Made by a program: the position numbers and the translations under genes. This document shows positions 34,171-42,575 of a stretch of DNA of 54,778 nt, in pieces; the stretch's first letter is position 1; every line of letters begins with the position of its first letter. The DNA comes from Kordia sp. (lineage in GTDB: Bacteria > Bacteroidota > Bacteroidia > Flavobacteriales > Flavobacteriaceae). The notes below the pieces were generated by a model. It saw only the letters and a program-made list of their open reading frames with translations. It made no database searches and was not told the origin of the DNA. The stretch lies in the NCBI RefSeq assembly GCF_022447245.1, contig NZ_JAKVBC010000036.1:1-54778 (forward strand), written 5' to 3'.

Positions 34171-35100
34171 ATGAACACTAAAAACTTATTCATAACTGCA
34201 ATTGCCCTACTGTTCGTAAGCTTGTCATTTGCCCAAGATCAAGATCAAGACGATGATACTACGGACAATTTAACAAATATTCAGGAGTTTACACCTTCAA
34301 AGTTATTACGTAAAGGACAATGGGATATTAAATTCTTCAATAGTATTTATACACAAACAGAACGTACAGATGCAGGAAGTACGTCAGTAACCATTCCTAG
34401 AGAAACATTTTTTACAAATACGACAGAGATTTATACAGGAATTAGCGATAATCGTCGTATCAACATCGGATTTATTTTTCAAGTACGTTCCAATACATTT
34501 GGAGGAGCAGGCGCTTTAGATGTTTTTAAATTTAGAGATGATGCAACTTCAAGAAGTGGATTAACAACTATCGCACCTTCTATTCGTGTGCAACCATTTA
34601 AGAATATTTCAAACTTCTCATTTACAAGCTCTATTTATTTGCCAGTTTTTAAAGATAAAGCAAACGCACCGTATTTAGATAAGAGAAGTGTATTTTGGGA
34701 AACAAAATTCTTCTATGATAAAACGTTCGGACAAGACAAATGGCAGTTATTTACACAAGCTGATTTCGGATTTAACTTTGGAGAAAAATCAGAAGATGCA
34801 AATCCAAATGATTCTAACGTAGGAGAGCGTTTTGCAAACAACAGTTTATTCTTGCCATTGGCAGTATTTTTAAGCTATTTCCCATCATCAGCATCAACAA
34901 TTTATGTAAATACAAAGCAAGCTTTCTTAATTGATTTAGGGAATAACTTCTCTCAAAACTCAACTTCGTTAGGTATTGGGACAAAATATCAATTGACAGA
35001 AGTATTAAACATAGAAGCTTCTTTCGATAAGTTTGTACGTGGAAATAATTTCCAAGGATTAGGACAAACTTTTAGCATAGGTTTAAGAGCGCTGTTTTAA
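34171..35100 (+). CDS. Outer-membrane barrel protein of unknown function
   Basis: A 309-residue protein with signal peptide (ITAIALLFVSLSFAQ) and a short acidic segment (DQDQDDDTTDN) ahead of a beta-rich domain. The alternating pattern (WDIKFFNSIYTQTE, RINIGFIFQVRSN, NFSFTSSIYLPVF, WQLFTQADFGFNFG, GIGTKYQLTEVLNIEASFD) and the C-terminal strand FSIGLRALF ending in phenylalanine fit an outer-membrane beta barrel of about 12 strands. The function is unknown. It follows the DUF547 gene after 174 bases and precedes the GH113 gene by 37 bases, but a hairpin separates the latter. Confidence 0.75.
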   Translation: MNTKNLFITAIALLFVSLSFAQDQDQDDDTTDNLTNIQEFTPSKLLRKGQWDIKFFNSIYTQTERTDAGSTSVTIPRETFFTNTTEIYTGISDNRRINIGFIFQVRSNTFGGAGALDVFKFRDDATSRSGLTTIAPSIRVQPFKNISNFSFTSSIYLPVFKDKANAPYLDKRSVFWETKFFYDKTFGQDKWQLFTQADFGFNFGEKSEDANPNDSNVGERFANNSLFLPLAVFLSYFPSSASTIYVNTKQAFLIDLGNNFSQNSTSLGIGTKYQLTEVLNIEASFDKFVRGNNFQGLGQTFSIGLRALF

Positions 35101-35115
35101 GAAAAAAAGTATTTT

Positions 35116-35154
35116 AGGAGTCTAAAAATTAGTATCTATGAAATTTAGACTCCT
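35116..35154 (+). promoter_or_regulatory. Perfect hairpin with the GH113 start codon in its loop
   Basis: AGGAGTCTAAA (35116-35126) pairs perfectly with TTTAGACTCCT (35144-35154). The ATG at 35138 lies in the 17-base loop and codons 3-6 form the right arm. The downstream TTTGTATCTTTTTAG is T-rich but interrupted. The structure could be a terminator for the barrel gene, an attenuator, or a structural block on translation. Confidence 0.6.
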
Positions 35155-36142
35155 TTGTATCTTTTTAGGCTTGTTGCAATTTCCATGTACAAGTCAAACT
35201 CAAAAAATGAATGGTGTAAGTTTTGTAGCCGCATCAGAAGCCATTGATCAAACAAATGTTGATCCTGTTATGAAAGTGAATGCAAACTATGCCGCAATCA
35301 TGCCTTTTGGTTTTATGCGAAAGTTATCTGCTACAGAAGTCATTCACAATACAGACCGACAATGGTTTGGTGAAACTCGAAAAGGAGCCAAGCAATATTC
35401 CGAGTTATTACAAAAGAATAAGATCAAAATCATGATCAAACCACAAATTTGGGTTTGGAATGGTGAGTTTACAGGTTTTATTGAAATGGAATCTGAGGAA
35501 GATTGGAAAGCATTTGAAAAATCCTATGAAAGTATTATCCTCGAATATGCAGGTTTAGCTCAAGAAATAAAAGCTGATATGTACTGTATAGGAACAGAAT
35601 TGCACAAGTTTGTTGCTGCACGACCAGCATTCTGGAAAGAACTCATCACGAAAGTGAAAAAAGTATACAAAGGCAAATTGACGTATGCAGAAAACTGGGA
35701 TTCTTTTCACAAAGTGCCTTTTTGGGAAGGGTTGGATTTTATTGGAATTGATGCTTATTTTCCGTTAAGTGAAGAAAAAATGCCTTCACTAGAAACATTG
35801 CAAGCAGGTTGGCAACCACATAAAAAGAAAATTATGGAGTTGTCTAAAAAACTAGATCGGAAAGTAGTTTTTACAGAATATGGCTATCGAAGCATGGATT
35901 ATACAGGAAAAGAACCCTGGGATTCTAGCAGAAAAGGAAAAGTACTGAATTTAAAAGCACAAGAAATCGCATTGCAAGCTTTGTTCAATGAATTTTGGAA
36001 AGAAGAATGGTTTGCAGGCGGATTTATCTGGAAATGGTTTCACAACTACGAACGATCTGGTGGATTGGAAAATCACCAATTCACACCACAAAACAAACCC
36101 GCAGAAAAAGTTTTGCGAGAAAATTATAAAGTACACGGATGA
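35138..36142 (+). CDS. GH113-type glycoside hydrolase (beta-mannanase family)
   Basis: A 334-residue secreted TIM-barrel enzyme with leader LLCIFLGLLQFPCTSQ. It matches glycoside hydrolase family 113, whose members cleave beta-1,4-mannan. Catalytic positions: the acid/base glutamate in YCIGTELHKF and the nucleophile in VVFTEYGYRS; MIKPQIWVWNGEF, DFIGIDAYFPL and GGFIWKWFHNYE line the substrate cleft. The start codon lies in the loop of a perfect hairpin, and there is no clear alternative start. It overlaps the next gene by 4 bases (ATGA), which is followed at once by a BamA-like gene. The mannan- or glucan-type GT operon at 25-28 kb may be functionally linked, by inference. Confidence 0.85.
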   Translation: MKFRLLCIFLGLLQFPCTSQTQKMNGVSFVAASEAIDQTNVDPVMKVNANYAAIMPFGFMRKLSATEVIHNTDRQWFGETRKGAKQYSELLQKNKIKIMIKPQIWVWNGEFTGFIEMESEEDWKAFEKSYESIILEYAGLAQEIKADMYCIGTELHKFVAARPAFWKELITKVKKVYKGKLTYAENWDSFHKVPFWEGLDFIGIDAYFPLSEEKMPSLETLQAGWQPHKKKIMELSKKLDRKVVFTEYGYRSMDYTGKEPWDSSRKGKVLNLKAQEIALQALFNEFWKEEWFAGGFIWKWFHNYERSGGLENHQFTPQNKPAEKVLRENYKVHG

Positions 36143-36897
36143 ACCGATTCAAAACAATCATATATCTTACATTAGTTCTTACCATAATATCGTGTCAGTC
36201 AGACGATGATAATTTAGATTCAGTCAATGTTATAAATACAGTAAAACTATCAGATATGATTGTCAATCGTACTGTAGAAACTGGCGCTGTAATAGCTTGT
36301 GCAGCTAGTGATGCAACAAATGCTGATGTAGTACATGCGTTTTATTACTTAGAAGAAGGCGCTACGAATGTTCGATTTTTTGAAACAAATACAACTGATA
36401 TCGATAAAGATGATTATTCAAGTTACCGAGAACTAGCCATTACTTCGCAGCCACTTTTTGATGGATACATTTATAAGTTTACCAGACCTTTTGCACATGA
36501 ACAATGGATTATTATTGCATTTGAGTTGGATGGAGAAATAAAACTCTCAAATCCCATCCGAACTAAAAATGTAACGAAACCAACGGTTTGGGGAAATAAG
36601 TTAATGATCAATCAGCAAACGTCTAACATGCCAGTATTTTCATGGGAACACAATGCTAATGGTGACAATGCTATTTATTTTCAAGTAGTGTCAACTACCG
36701 ATAATGGTTTGCTTTCTGGAACCTACACTTATGAAAATCAATTTCAATACTACGATACATCAAATGTGGTTTTAAATATTACTGAAGAAAATCCACTTGA
36801 ATTAACTATTGATAATTCGTATAAATTTACCTTAATGGACGTTAGCGAAGATAATTGGGTAAATGCCGTCATTCAAAGTATCTTTATGGTTGAATAG
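36139..36897 (+). CDS. Lipoprotein of unknown function
   Basis: A 252-residue lipoprotein (leader IYLTLVLTIISC, then QSDDDNLD). The mature part is beta-rich with two probable immunoglobulin-like or fibronectin-like domains: NTVKLSDMIVNRTVETGAVI and later TKPTVWGNKLMINQQTSNMPVFSWEHN. No enzyme motif is visible. Its ATG overlaps the GH113 stop and its own stop precedes the BamA-like gene by 2 bases, so it is expressed with both. It may be a surface glycan-binding or assembly factor; this is inference from the neighbourhood only. Confidence 0.7.
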   Translation: MNRFKTIIYLTLVLTIISCQSDDDNLDSVNVINTVKLSDMIVNRTVETGAVIACAASDATNADVVHAFYYLEEGATNVRFFETNTTDIDKDDYSSYRELAITSQPLFDGYIYKFTRPFAHEQWIIIAFELDGEIKLSNPIRTKNVTKPTVWGNKLMINQQTSNMPVFSWEHNANGDNAIYFQVVSTTDNGLLSGTYTYENQFQYYDTSNVVLNITEENPLELTIDNSYKFTLMDVSEDNWVNAVIQSIFMVE

Positions 36898-36899
36898 CT

Positions 36900-38162
36900 A
36901 TGAAAAAAAATATCCTCCTTCTTACGTTTCTTTTGATTGCATTTTATGGAATCGCACAAGAAAAGATTGTCTATGATGTAAAATTTCAGGGACATAAAAA
37001 AAACAAAGTTGGTTTTTTAAGAAACTACGTCAGTGTTCGAAATGGCGATAAGCTCGATTCATTAAAATTGGACCAAGATGTTATTTTATTAAAACGCTTG
37101 GCTGGTATTACGCATGCGTATTATCAAGTGTTTTATTCGCATGACAATTTATACAACATCTATTTTAATATAGAAGAAAACTTCACGCTGATTCCAAATG
37201 CGAATCTTTGGACGACAACCAATGAGCAAATTGCCTATAAAATTGGTTTGTACGACTATAATTTTTTAGGGAGAAATATCGCTTTTGGTGGATTTTACCA
37301 AAACAACGGATTTGACTCTTACGGAATCAATTTGCGAGCGCCAAACCTCTTTACGCGGAATTTTGGAGTTGCCATCAATCATCAAAATTGGACAAGTCAA
37401 GAACCATTATACTTTGACGATGGCTCGGCTAACTACAAATACAGTAACACGTCTTTTGAGGTATTAGCACTGTATCAAATTAACTTTAAACATCGATTGC
37501 AGTTCGGAATCAATGTGTTCAAAGAAGAATATGATTATATTAATGGAATTACTTCAGATGCTATTCCGCAAAACTTATCCTTAGACAAACAAATGCTAAA
37601 ATTTGTTTATGAATATGATGGTTTAAACTATTATTACCAATATGTGGAAGGATACAAAAACACCTTGTATTTGCAATATGTAACTACCGAAAATAACTTT
37701 CAAGATAACTTTTTAATTGGTTGGAGTGACTTTTTATATTTTGAAAGAGTTGGCGAAAAAGGAAACTGGGCAAATCGTTTCCGCTTTGGTGTTGCCTCTA
37801 ATAATGCAAGTCCGTTTGCACCATTTTCTGTTGATAACAATTTAAATATTCGTGGTGTTGGAAACATTATTGATCGCGGAACAGCAAGTTTGGTATTAAA
37901 CTCAGAATATCGTTATACACTTTACGAAAAAGATTGGTTTATTTTACAAGGAAATGGATTCATTGATACGGGAACTTGGCGAAATCCAGGCGGAAGTTTT
38001 AGCGATTTTATAAACAGTGAAAACTTCAGAATATATCCTGGAGTCGGATTGCGTTTTATTCACAAACGAATCTTTAATGCTATTTTTCGAATCGATTACG
38101 GATACGGAGTTACCAAAAATTCAAGTAGCGGAATCGTTTTTGGAATAGGACAGTACTTTTAA
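36900..38162 (+). CDS. BamA/TamA-like outer-membrane protein
   Basis: A 420-residue protein with signal peptide (LLTFLLIAFYGIAQ). Residues of about 20-95 resemble a single POTRA domain (IVYDVKFQGHKKNKVGFLRNYVSVRNGDKLD); the rest is a barrel of Omp85 type, with NLNIRGVGNIIDRG matching the surface-antigen motif (N-x-R-G), LNSEYRYTLYEKDWF and a final strand ending GIVFGIGQYF. Omp85-like proteins insert or export proteins through the outer membrane. As the third gene of a tight operon with GH113 and a lipoprotein it may deliver those proteins; this is a hypothesis. A hairpin (38211-38237) follows. Confidence 0.8.
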   Translation: MKKNILLLTFLLIAFYGIAQEKIVYDVKFQGHKKNKVGFLRNYVSVRNGDKLDSLKLDQDVILLKRLAGITHAYYQVFYSHDNLYNIYFNIEENFTLIPNANLWTTTNEQIAYKIGLYDYNFLGRNIAFGGFYQNNGFDSYGINLRAPNLFTRNFGVAINHQNWTSQEPLYFDDGSANYKYSNTSFEVLALYQINFKHRLQFGINVFKEEYDYINGITSDAIPQNLSLDKQMLKFVYEYDGLNYYYQYVEGYKNTLYLQYVTTENNFQDNFLIGWSDFLYFERVGEKGNWANRFRFGVASNNASPFAPFSVDNNLNIRGVGNIIDRGTASLVLNSEYRYTLYEKDWFILQGNGFIDTGTWRNPGGSFSDFINSENFRIYPGVGLRFIHKRIFNAIFRIDYGYGVTKNSSSGIVFGIGQYF

Positions 38163-38210
38163 TTCTCAGGTATCTCAATGAGTATAGTCGAGATGAAAGA
38201 GCAATTTCAT

Positions 38211-38237
38211 CAAAAGAGAAAAAAGGAATCTCTTTTG
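38211..38237. terminator. Hairpin between converging genes
   Basis: CAAAAGAGA (38211-38219) pairs with TCTCTTTTG (38229-38237) across a 9-base purine loop, between the BamA-like gene and the gene ending at 38251. It lacks a proper T tract in either direction, so termination is possible but not certain. Just upstream (about 38175-38194) lies ATGAGTATAGTCGAGA, related to TTGAGTGTAGTCGAAA near 50877. Confidence 0.45.
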
Positions 38238-38250
38238 AGAACGAAACGAA

Positions 38251-38685
38251 TTACAATTCCAATTTTTCAATCAAATTTAAAAAACCATTCCAAGCACAAC
38301 TTTCATCAATTACTTTAAGAGTTTCATGTGTGGTAGTATTTGTAATAAGATATTGATCAACTATACTACAATTACTGCTATGTTTTTTACGTAATTCTTT
38401 CTCAAAACGTTGTATTAGTTTGAATTTATCCAGTGTGATTATTGACGTCTTTTTATTATATATTACTTCATAATCCTTAATTAATTTTGTAATTGACAAT
38501 TCATAAGTGTGCCCATCAAAGCAACTGCGTCTACTGAGATCGATTCGAACAGTTTCTCCAACCATCATCTGATCTACAAACAGAACATTTTGAGCACTTT
38601 TTTCTGACAGAGTAATTATCAAGTTATTTTCCTTCGGATTACAATTCACAAAAAATATACAAGTTAAAAATATACTAAACCTCAT
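38251..38685 (-). CDS. Small lipoprotein of unknown function
   Basis: A 144-residue lipoprotein from ATG 38685 (FSIFLTCIFFVNC); the ATG at 38715 would add ten residues before the leader. The mature part starts NPKENNLIITLSEKSAQNVLF and contains four more cysteines (RRSCFDGHTYE, SSNCSIVD, DESCAWNGFL), possibly forming disulfides in the periplasm. No domain is recognised. It diverges from the RidA-like gene, with only 44 bases between the two start codons, so their promoters must overlap. Confidence 0.6.
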   Translation of the reverse strand: MRFSIFLTCIFFVNCNPKENNLIITLSEKSAQNVLFVDQMMVGETVRIDLSRRSCFDGHTYELSITKLIKDYEVIYNKKTSIITLDKFKLIQRFEKELRKKHSSNCSIVDQYLITNTTTHETLKVIDESCAWNGFLNLIEKLEL

Positions 38686-38729
38686 CCCAATTTCCTTAAA
38701 TTTGTTATTAATCAATACTATTGAATTCT

Positions 38730-39206
38730 ATGAAAACTCTCTTTCCCTTCTGTACTATATTATTACTTTGTTTTACGAGTTGTCAGACCTCAAATTCGAA
38801 AGCTACACTAAACAAATCAAGCGAACCAAGCGAAATAAAATTCCACAAATCTCACTTACCACAACGTCAAAATACACCTTTTAGTGCTGCAGTAGAAACA
38901 GAAAACCTACTCTTTCTATCTGGTCAAATTGGAAAAGATCATACCCAAGGAATTTTAGTGTCAGGTGGAATTAAAGCAGAAGCAAAACAAGCTATTGAAA
39001 ATATAAAAGCAGTATTAGCGCAACACAATTCTTCCTTGGATCGTGTGGTAAAATGCACCGTAATTTTATCGGATATCAACGATTTCAAAGACTTCAATAG
39101 TGTATATGTGCAATATTTTCCTAACAAACCTGCACGCACAACCTTTGCTGCTGGCGGATTGGCTATTGGTGCAAAAATTGAAATAGATGTCATAGCAGCC
39201 AAATAG
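38730..39206 (+). CDS. RidA-family protein with lipoprotein leader
   Basis: A 158-residue member of the Rid/YjgF family carrying a lipoprotein leader (FCTILLLCFTSC). The RidA fold is clear: TPFSAAVETENLLFLSGQIG, AIENIKAVLAQHNSSLDRVVKCTVIL, FNSVYVQYFPNKPARTTFAAGGLAIGAKIEIDVIA. The arginine in PARTTF that binds the substrate carboxylate is present; the usual final glutamate motif VEIEAIA reads IEIDVIA. Cytosolic RidA deaminates reactive enamines and imines; an envelope-anchored form would act on imines in the periplasm. ATG 38730 is chosen because it starts the leader directly (an in-frame ATG at 38721 adds three residues). Confidence 0.85.
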   Translation: MKTLFPFCTILLLCFTSCQTSNSKATLNKSSEPSEIKFHKSHLPQRQNTPFSAAVETENLLFLSGQIGKDHTQGILVSGGIKAEAKQAIENIKAVLAQHNSSLDRVVKCTVILSDINDFKDFNSVYVQYFPNKPARTTFAAGGLAIGAKIEIDVIAAK

Positions 39207-39706
39207 AATACTAAAATTCTAACGCTTCTTTGTAATTCTAAATTGATACTGTGTTGAGAATTTTGAAACCCATAGTTTTTTGTGCTTACTTCTATTCCAA
39301 AATTATCATACAATTCCATATCATACTGCGTACTTGCGCACGGACTATATTTTGAAATAGAATCTCTTAAGCGTTTTCCTCTTTCTATTTTTTCTTTAAT
39401 GGGAAAAGAAAATTCAGGAGTTTCGTTTGAACGCGGTAGCAGAATCACATAGTGCCAAGTACGATCTCTAAATTTTTGATACAAAGCATTATTAATTTGA
39501 TGAACAAAACCAGTTCCTCTAGGAGTATGCGGATCAACACTAGCATGATATCCTTATTCGTCTACAATTTGTTCAAAAGTTTGTAGCATATTGTTAGTAG
39601 CTTGTAGAGTTTATTGAAATAAAACGTCTAGCGGATCATCATTTATTTGAACAAAAAGAGGAGTAGCAAATAATATAAAATTGAGGGAGAGTAGAAATCT
39701 TTTCAT
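39207..39706 (-). pseudogene. Dead gene for a secreted protein with two in-frame nonsense codons
   Basis: Reading from ATG 39706 gives a good signal peptide (FLLSLNFILFATPLF) and then one continuous frame for over 160 codons, interrupted only by TAA at 39613-39611 and TAA at 39556-39554. The frame has the composition of a real protein (VDPHTPRGTGFVHQINNALY, DRTWHYVILLPRSNETPEF, KEKIERGKRLRDSISKY). The frame runs on antisense into ridA without a stop at the expected end, so the original C-terminus is also lost or altered. The family is not recognised. Two separate nonsense changes argue against a sequencing error. Confidence 0.7.
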
Positions 39707-39942
39707 AAAGAAATAATGCCAGGATTTTTACAATAAGAACAGAGAAAAAAGATATTACCCTACCAAACAGAAAAGATTACTGTAAGTGAGGATAACTTTA
39801 AATGAGTGTTTTTTAATTTTAAATATTTGTAAAACAATTGGTTGGAAATAATTTTTCACTTTTTTTGTAACATATTTTCAAAGTCGATACTTACGGAGCA
39901 AATAAATATTAATACAATAAAAGATCTATTCAGCTGAAAAAA

Positions 39943-39951
39943 TATCTTTTG
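39943..39951 (+). promoter_or_regulatory. Promoter-like TATCTTTTG before the TraB-type gene
   Basis: TATCTTTT followed by G is one base longer than the TAnnTTTG core. It lies 17 bases before ATG 39969 and overlaps the possible GTG start at 39951, which makes the latter unlikely. Confidence 0.4.
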
Positions 39952-39968
39952 TGATAAAAAACAACATC

Positions 39969-40820
39969 ATGCAACAACTCATTATACTTATTTGCTTTAT
40001 TGTAAGCAGCTTTGTCGCAAATGCGCAAAATACAAAACTTGAAAATTCCGTATTGTGGAAAATAGAACACAAAGACTTACAGAAACCTTCTTATCTTCTG
40101 GGAACGGTTCACATTTTATGCAAAGACGATTTTACAATTCCTGAAAAAGTAACGAAAGCATTCAATGAAACAGAGCGTTTGGTTTTGGAAGTAGACATGT
40201 CTGACACAAAAGCCTTGATGGCAGCGCAACAAAAAATGATGTCCGGTGGAAAACTAACAGAAGAATTATCAAAAGAACAGCAAACATATTTAGATAATTT
40301 ACTAAAAAAAGAACTGAACATGTCATTAAAAATGATAAATAGCTATACTTTGATGACTGTATATACTTTGCTGATTCAACAAAGCTATGATTGTCCGCTT
40401 AAGAAAATGTATGAAGTAGAATTGACGAGTTTGGCAAAAGCACAAAACAAAAAAGTAGCTGGATTAGAAACGTTAGATGGTCAATTAGATTTTTTTGATA
40501 AAGCTTATCCAAAAGACTTTTTATGGCAGCAAATAGAGTTATTTGATGCCTATAAAACAGAAATGGAAGAAATGGTGACGTCTTATAAAAAAGAGGAAAT
40601 ACAAAAATTGTATGATGGTATGAATGATGAACGTTTTTTTAATGAAAACGCGGCTTATTGGATGTTGACAGTGCGCAATACAAATTGGTCGAAAATCATG
40701 CCTGAAATGATGAAAAAAAAGTCCAACTTATTTGCCGTAGGTGCCGCGCATTTAGCTGGGAAAAATGGCGTTATTGAATTATTACGTAAACAAGGATATA
40801 CTGTTACGCCTGTATTTTAA
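39969..40820 (+). CDS. TraB/GumN-family protein
   Basis: A 283-residue secreted protein (signal peptide LIILICFIVSSFVANAQ) of the TraB/GumN family. The conserved blocks are SYLLGTVHILCKDDF near the N-terminus, ERLVLEVDMSD, KVAGLETLDGQLDFF and the C-terminal NLFAVGAAHLAGKNGVIELLRKQGY. TraB/GumN proteins share a fold with metalloproteases (GxxH and a second GxxHL motif supply ligands) but their activity is largely unproven. The gene ends 11 bases before the ECF sigma factor gene, and the three genes 39969-41948 are probably one operon. Confidence 0.88.
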   Translation: MQQLIILICFIVSSFVANAQNTKLENSVLWKIEHKDLQKPSYLLGTVHILCKDDFTIPEKVTKAFNETERLVLEVDMSDTKALMAAQQKMMSGGKLTEELSKEQQTYLDNLLKKELNMSLKMINSYTLMTVYTLLIQQSYDCPLKKMYEVELTSLAKAQNKKVAGLETLDGQLDFFDKAYPKDFLWQQIELFDAYKTEMEEMVTSYKKEEIQKLYDGMNDERFFNENAAYWMLTVRNTNWSKIMPEMMKKKSNLFAVGAAHLAGKNGVIELLRKQGYTVTPVF

Positions 40821-40831
40821 AGAGCGATTTA

Positions 40832-41335
40832 GTGGAACTCACAGAACAAGAATTTCTTAGCAAAATTACCGTACACAAAGGTATTATACACAAGGTTTCT
40901 CGGATCTATTTTGAAGATCCGAGTGATCGCGAAGACTTGGTACAGGAAATTATTCTACAACTTTGGAAATCTTTAAAATCATTCAATGGAAAAAGTCAAT
41001 TTTCAAGCTGGATGTATCGCGTTGCTTTAAATACAGCAATTGTATTTTTTAAGAAAGAAAAACGCAAGTCAGACAATTACCAAATGCCAGAACATGTACA
41101 ATTAGCTCATGAGGAATATTCAGATGAAAAAGAGCAGCAATTGGCTGTTTTTTACAAAGCTGTTCAACAATTAAACAAAATTGAAAAAGCCTTGATCTTT
41201 CAGTTTATTGAAGGGTTTTCGGGAGAAGAAATTGCGAAAAACTTAGGAATGTCGCCAGGAAATGTCCGCGTTAAACTGAATAGGACGAAGAAAAAATTAC
41301 AAGAAATTATAAAAACACAGAATCATGGATTTTGA
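40832..41335 (+). CDS. ECF-type RNA polymerase sigma factor
   Basis: A 167-residue sigma-70 factor of the extracytoplasmic type, starting at GTG 40832. Region 2 reads YFEDPSDREDLVQEIILQLWKSLKSF, with SQFSSWMYRVALNTAI, and region 4 reads LIFQFIEGFSGEEIAKNLGMSPGNVRVKLNRTKKKL as a helix-turn-helix. It should direct RNA polymerase to envelope-stress-type promoters. Its end overlaps the start of the membrane protein gene by 11 bases, the standard arrangement of sigma factor and its membrane anti-sigma partner, although that partner has no classical anti-sigma motif. Confidence 0.9.
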   Translation: MELTEQEFLSKITVHKGIIHKVSRIYFEDPSDREDLVQEIILQLWKSLKSFNGKSQFSSWMYRVALNTAIVFFKKEKRKSDNYQMPEHVQLAHEEYSDEKEQQLAVFYKAVQQLNKIEKALIFQFIEGFSGEEIAKNLGMSPGNVRVKLNRTKKKLQEIIKTQNHGF

Positions 41336-41948
41336 TAAAATAAAAGAACTCATGGACAATGAAAATCAAGATGATTTACAGTTGCCAATAAGTTTAGAAA
41401 ATCTTAAAGAAAGTAATATGCCAATTGCCAAGATTCGCAAAACGATGAAAGGAGAAATTGCCATACAATTAGTAGCTATTGTAATCTTTTTTACCTATCC
41501 ATTTTTAATAGAAATGTACGAATTGCCACGTGCTGTGTATTTAATATTTATGTTCATTACCAGTTTAATGACCTTAGGTTATTTGGCAAAAATGATCTGG
41601 TTTTTACGTAGAACTTCCAATGTAAAGCAACAAACCAAAGAAACCATTTTAAACTTTATTCACGATATAAAACTTACGATGGAAGTCTATAAAACAGGAA
41701 TTATTGCTGGTTCATTATTATTACCCGTTTCAGTAGCTGCTATTTTCATGGGAGCCGTAAAATTTGGACCAGATCGTTTTACAGAATGGTTTTTACTGCA
41801 AATGCCCACAAGTATCTTCTCTCTTGTACTTTTAGGATATTTAATTTCGTGTGTGCTTATTTACTATATTACTGTTATTTGGGCAGATAAATTGTATGGC
41901 GTGCATGTTCGGAAATTGGAAGAGATTTTGGCTCAGATGGAGGAATAG
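41325..41948 (+). CDS. Membrane protein, probable partner (anti-sigma) of the ECF sigma factor
   Basis: A 207-residue protein with a cytoplasmic N-terminus of about 45 residues (DFDKIKELMDNENQDDLQLP), four membrane helices (VAIVIFFTYPFLI, VYLIFMFITSLMTLG, LLLPVSVAAIFMGA, SLVLLGYLISCVLIYY) and a short C-terminus. No zinc-binding or SpoIIAB-like motif is visible. The role is inferred from the overlap with the sigma gene: flavobacterial ECF genes are usually followed by such a membrane protein. A second possibility is that it is only a membrane sensor without anti-sigma activity. Confidence 0.7.
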   Translation: MDFDKIKELMDNENQDDLQLPISLENLKESNMPIAKIRKTMKGEIAIQLVAIVIFFTYPFLIEMYELPRAVYLIFMFITSLMTLGYLAKMIWFLRRTSNVKQQTKETILNFIHDIKLTMEVYKTGIIAGSLLLPVSVAAIFMGAVKFGPDRFTEWFLLQMPTSIFSLVLLGYLISCVLIYYITVIWADKLYGVHVRKLEEILAQMEE

Positions 41949-42031
41949 ATTTTTAGAAATGTTTCGCCTTATAATTATTACGTTTCATAGACATAACCAT
42001 GAAATTTATTCAAATGTTAAATGGATTTTCA

Positions 42032-42575
42032 ATGAATCTGAAAACCCAAAGAGTTGATAAAAAACTTCGTGATGAAAAGAATCTTAATAATCAAATCTTT
42101 TATAGTCCAATAATGACTTAGGTAGTATTTTGGTTGATTCTATTTTTTATGGCAATTCTTCTAGTATTTATTTTAAGGAAGCTAATTTGGAATAGCTTAG
42201 GGAATAATTTATTCATTATTCTGCGAGTTTATTTTGGGATCGAATATCTAATTGCTGGTAAGTTAAACAATAGTTCTGTTCTTAATGAAGAGAATTTAAT
42301 CATCGTAAATCCAAACTTTCCTTGGAATAGAGTTCAATATTTTAAATTGACTGACATTTTAAAATAGAAATTAACGAAAATTCACAATTCTTTTTTGTTA
42401 TACTGTTCGGAATAGTAAAACAAAATCACAAAAAATTTCTTTTAAAAAAAGGAGAATTTCGATTTTATTGTATGGGACTTAATGTCGATTGTTTCGATGA
42501 AAACTGAACAGAAAGACATTAGATGATTTTAAACCTGAACTAGAAAAAAGGAAGTAAAAATTGAATGGCTATTGG
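42032..42575 (+). pseudogene. Decayed gene for a small membrane protein
   Basis: From ATG 42032 a frame runs with one TAG at 42119-42121 (followed by VVFWLILFFMAILLVFILR, two hydrophobic helices) to TAG about 42365. The frame 1 base apart then continues (KIEINENSQFFFVILFGIV, KKFLLKKGEFRFYCMG) to TGA 42508, and a third frame gives KTLDDFKPELEKRK. One A too few in the run at about 42361-42364 and later indels explain the shifts. Together the pieces describe one protein with two helices and a PH-like beta domain; the gene cannot be translated as it stands. The 220 bases that follow (42576-42799) contain a (TA)n tract at about 42744-42757 and no gene. Confidence 0.65.
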
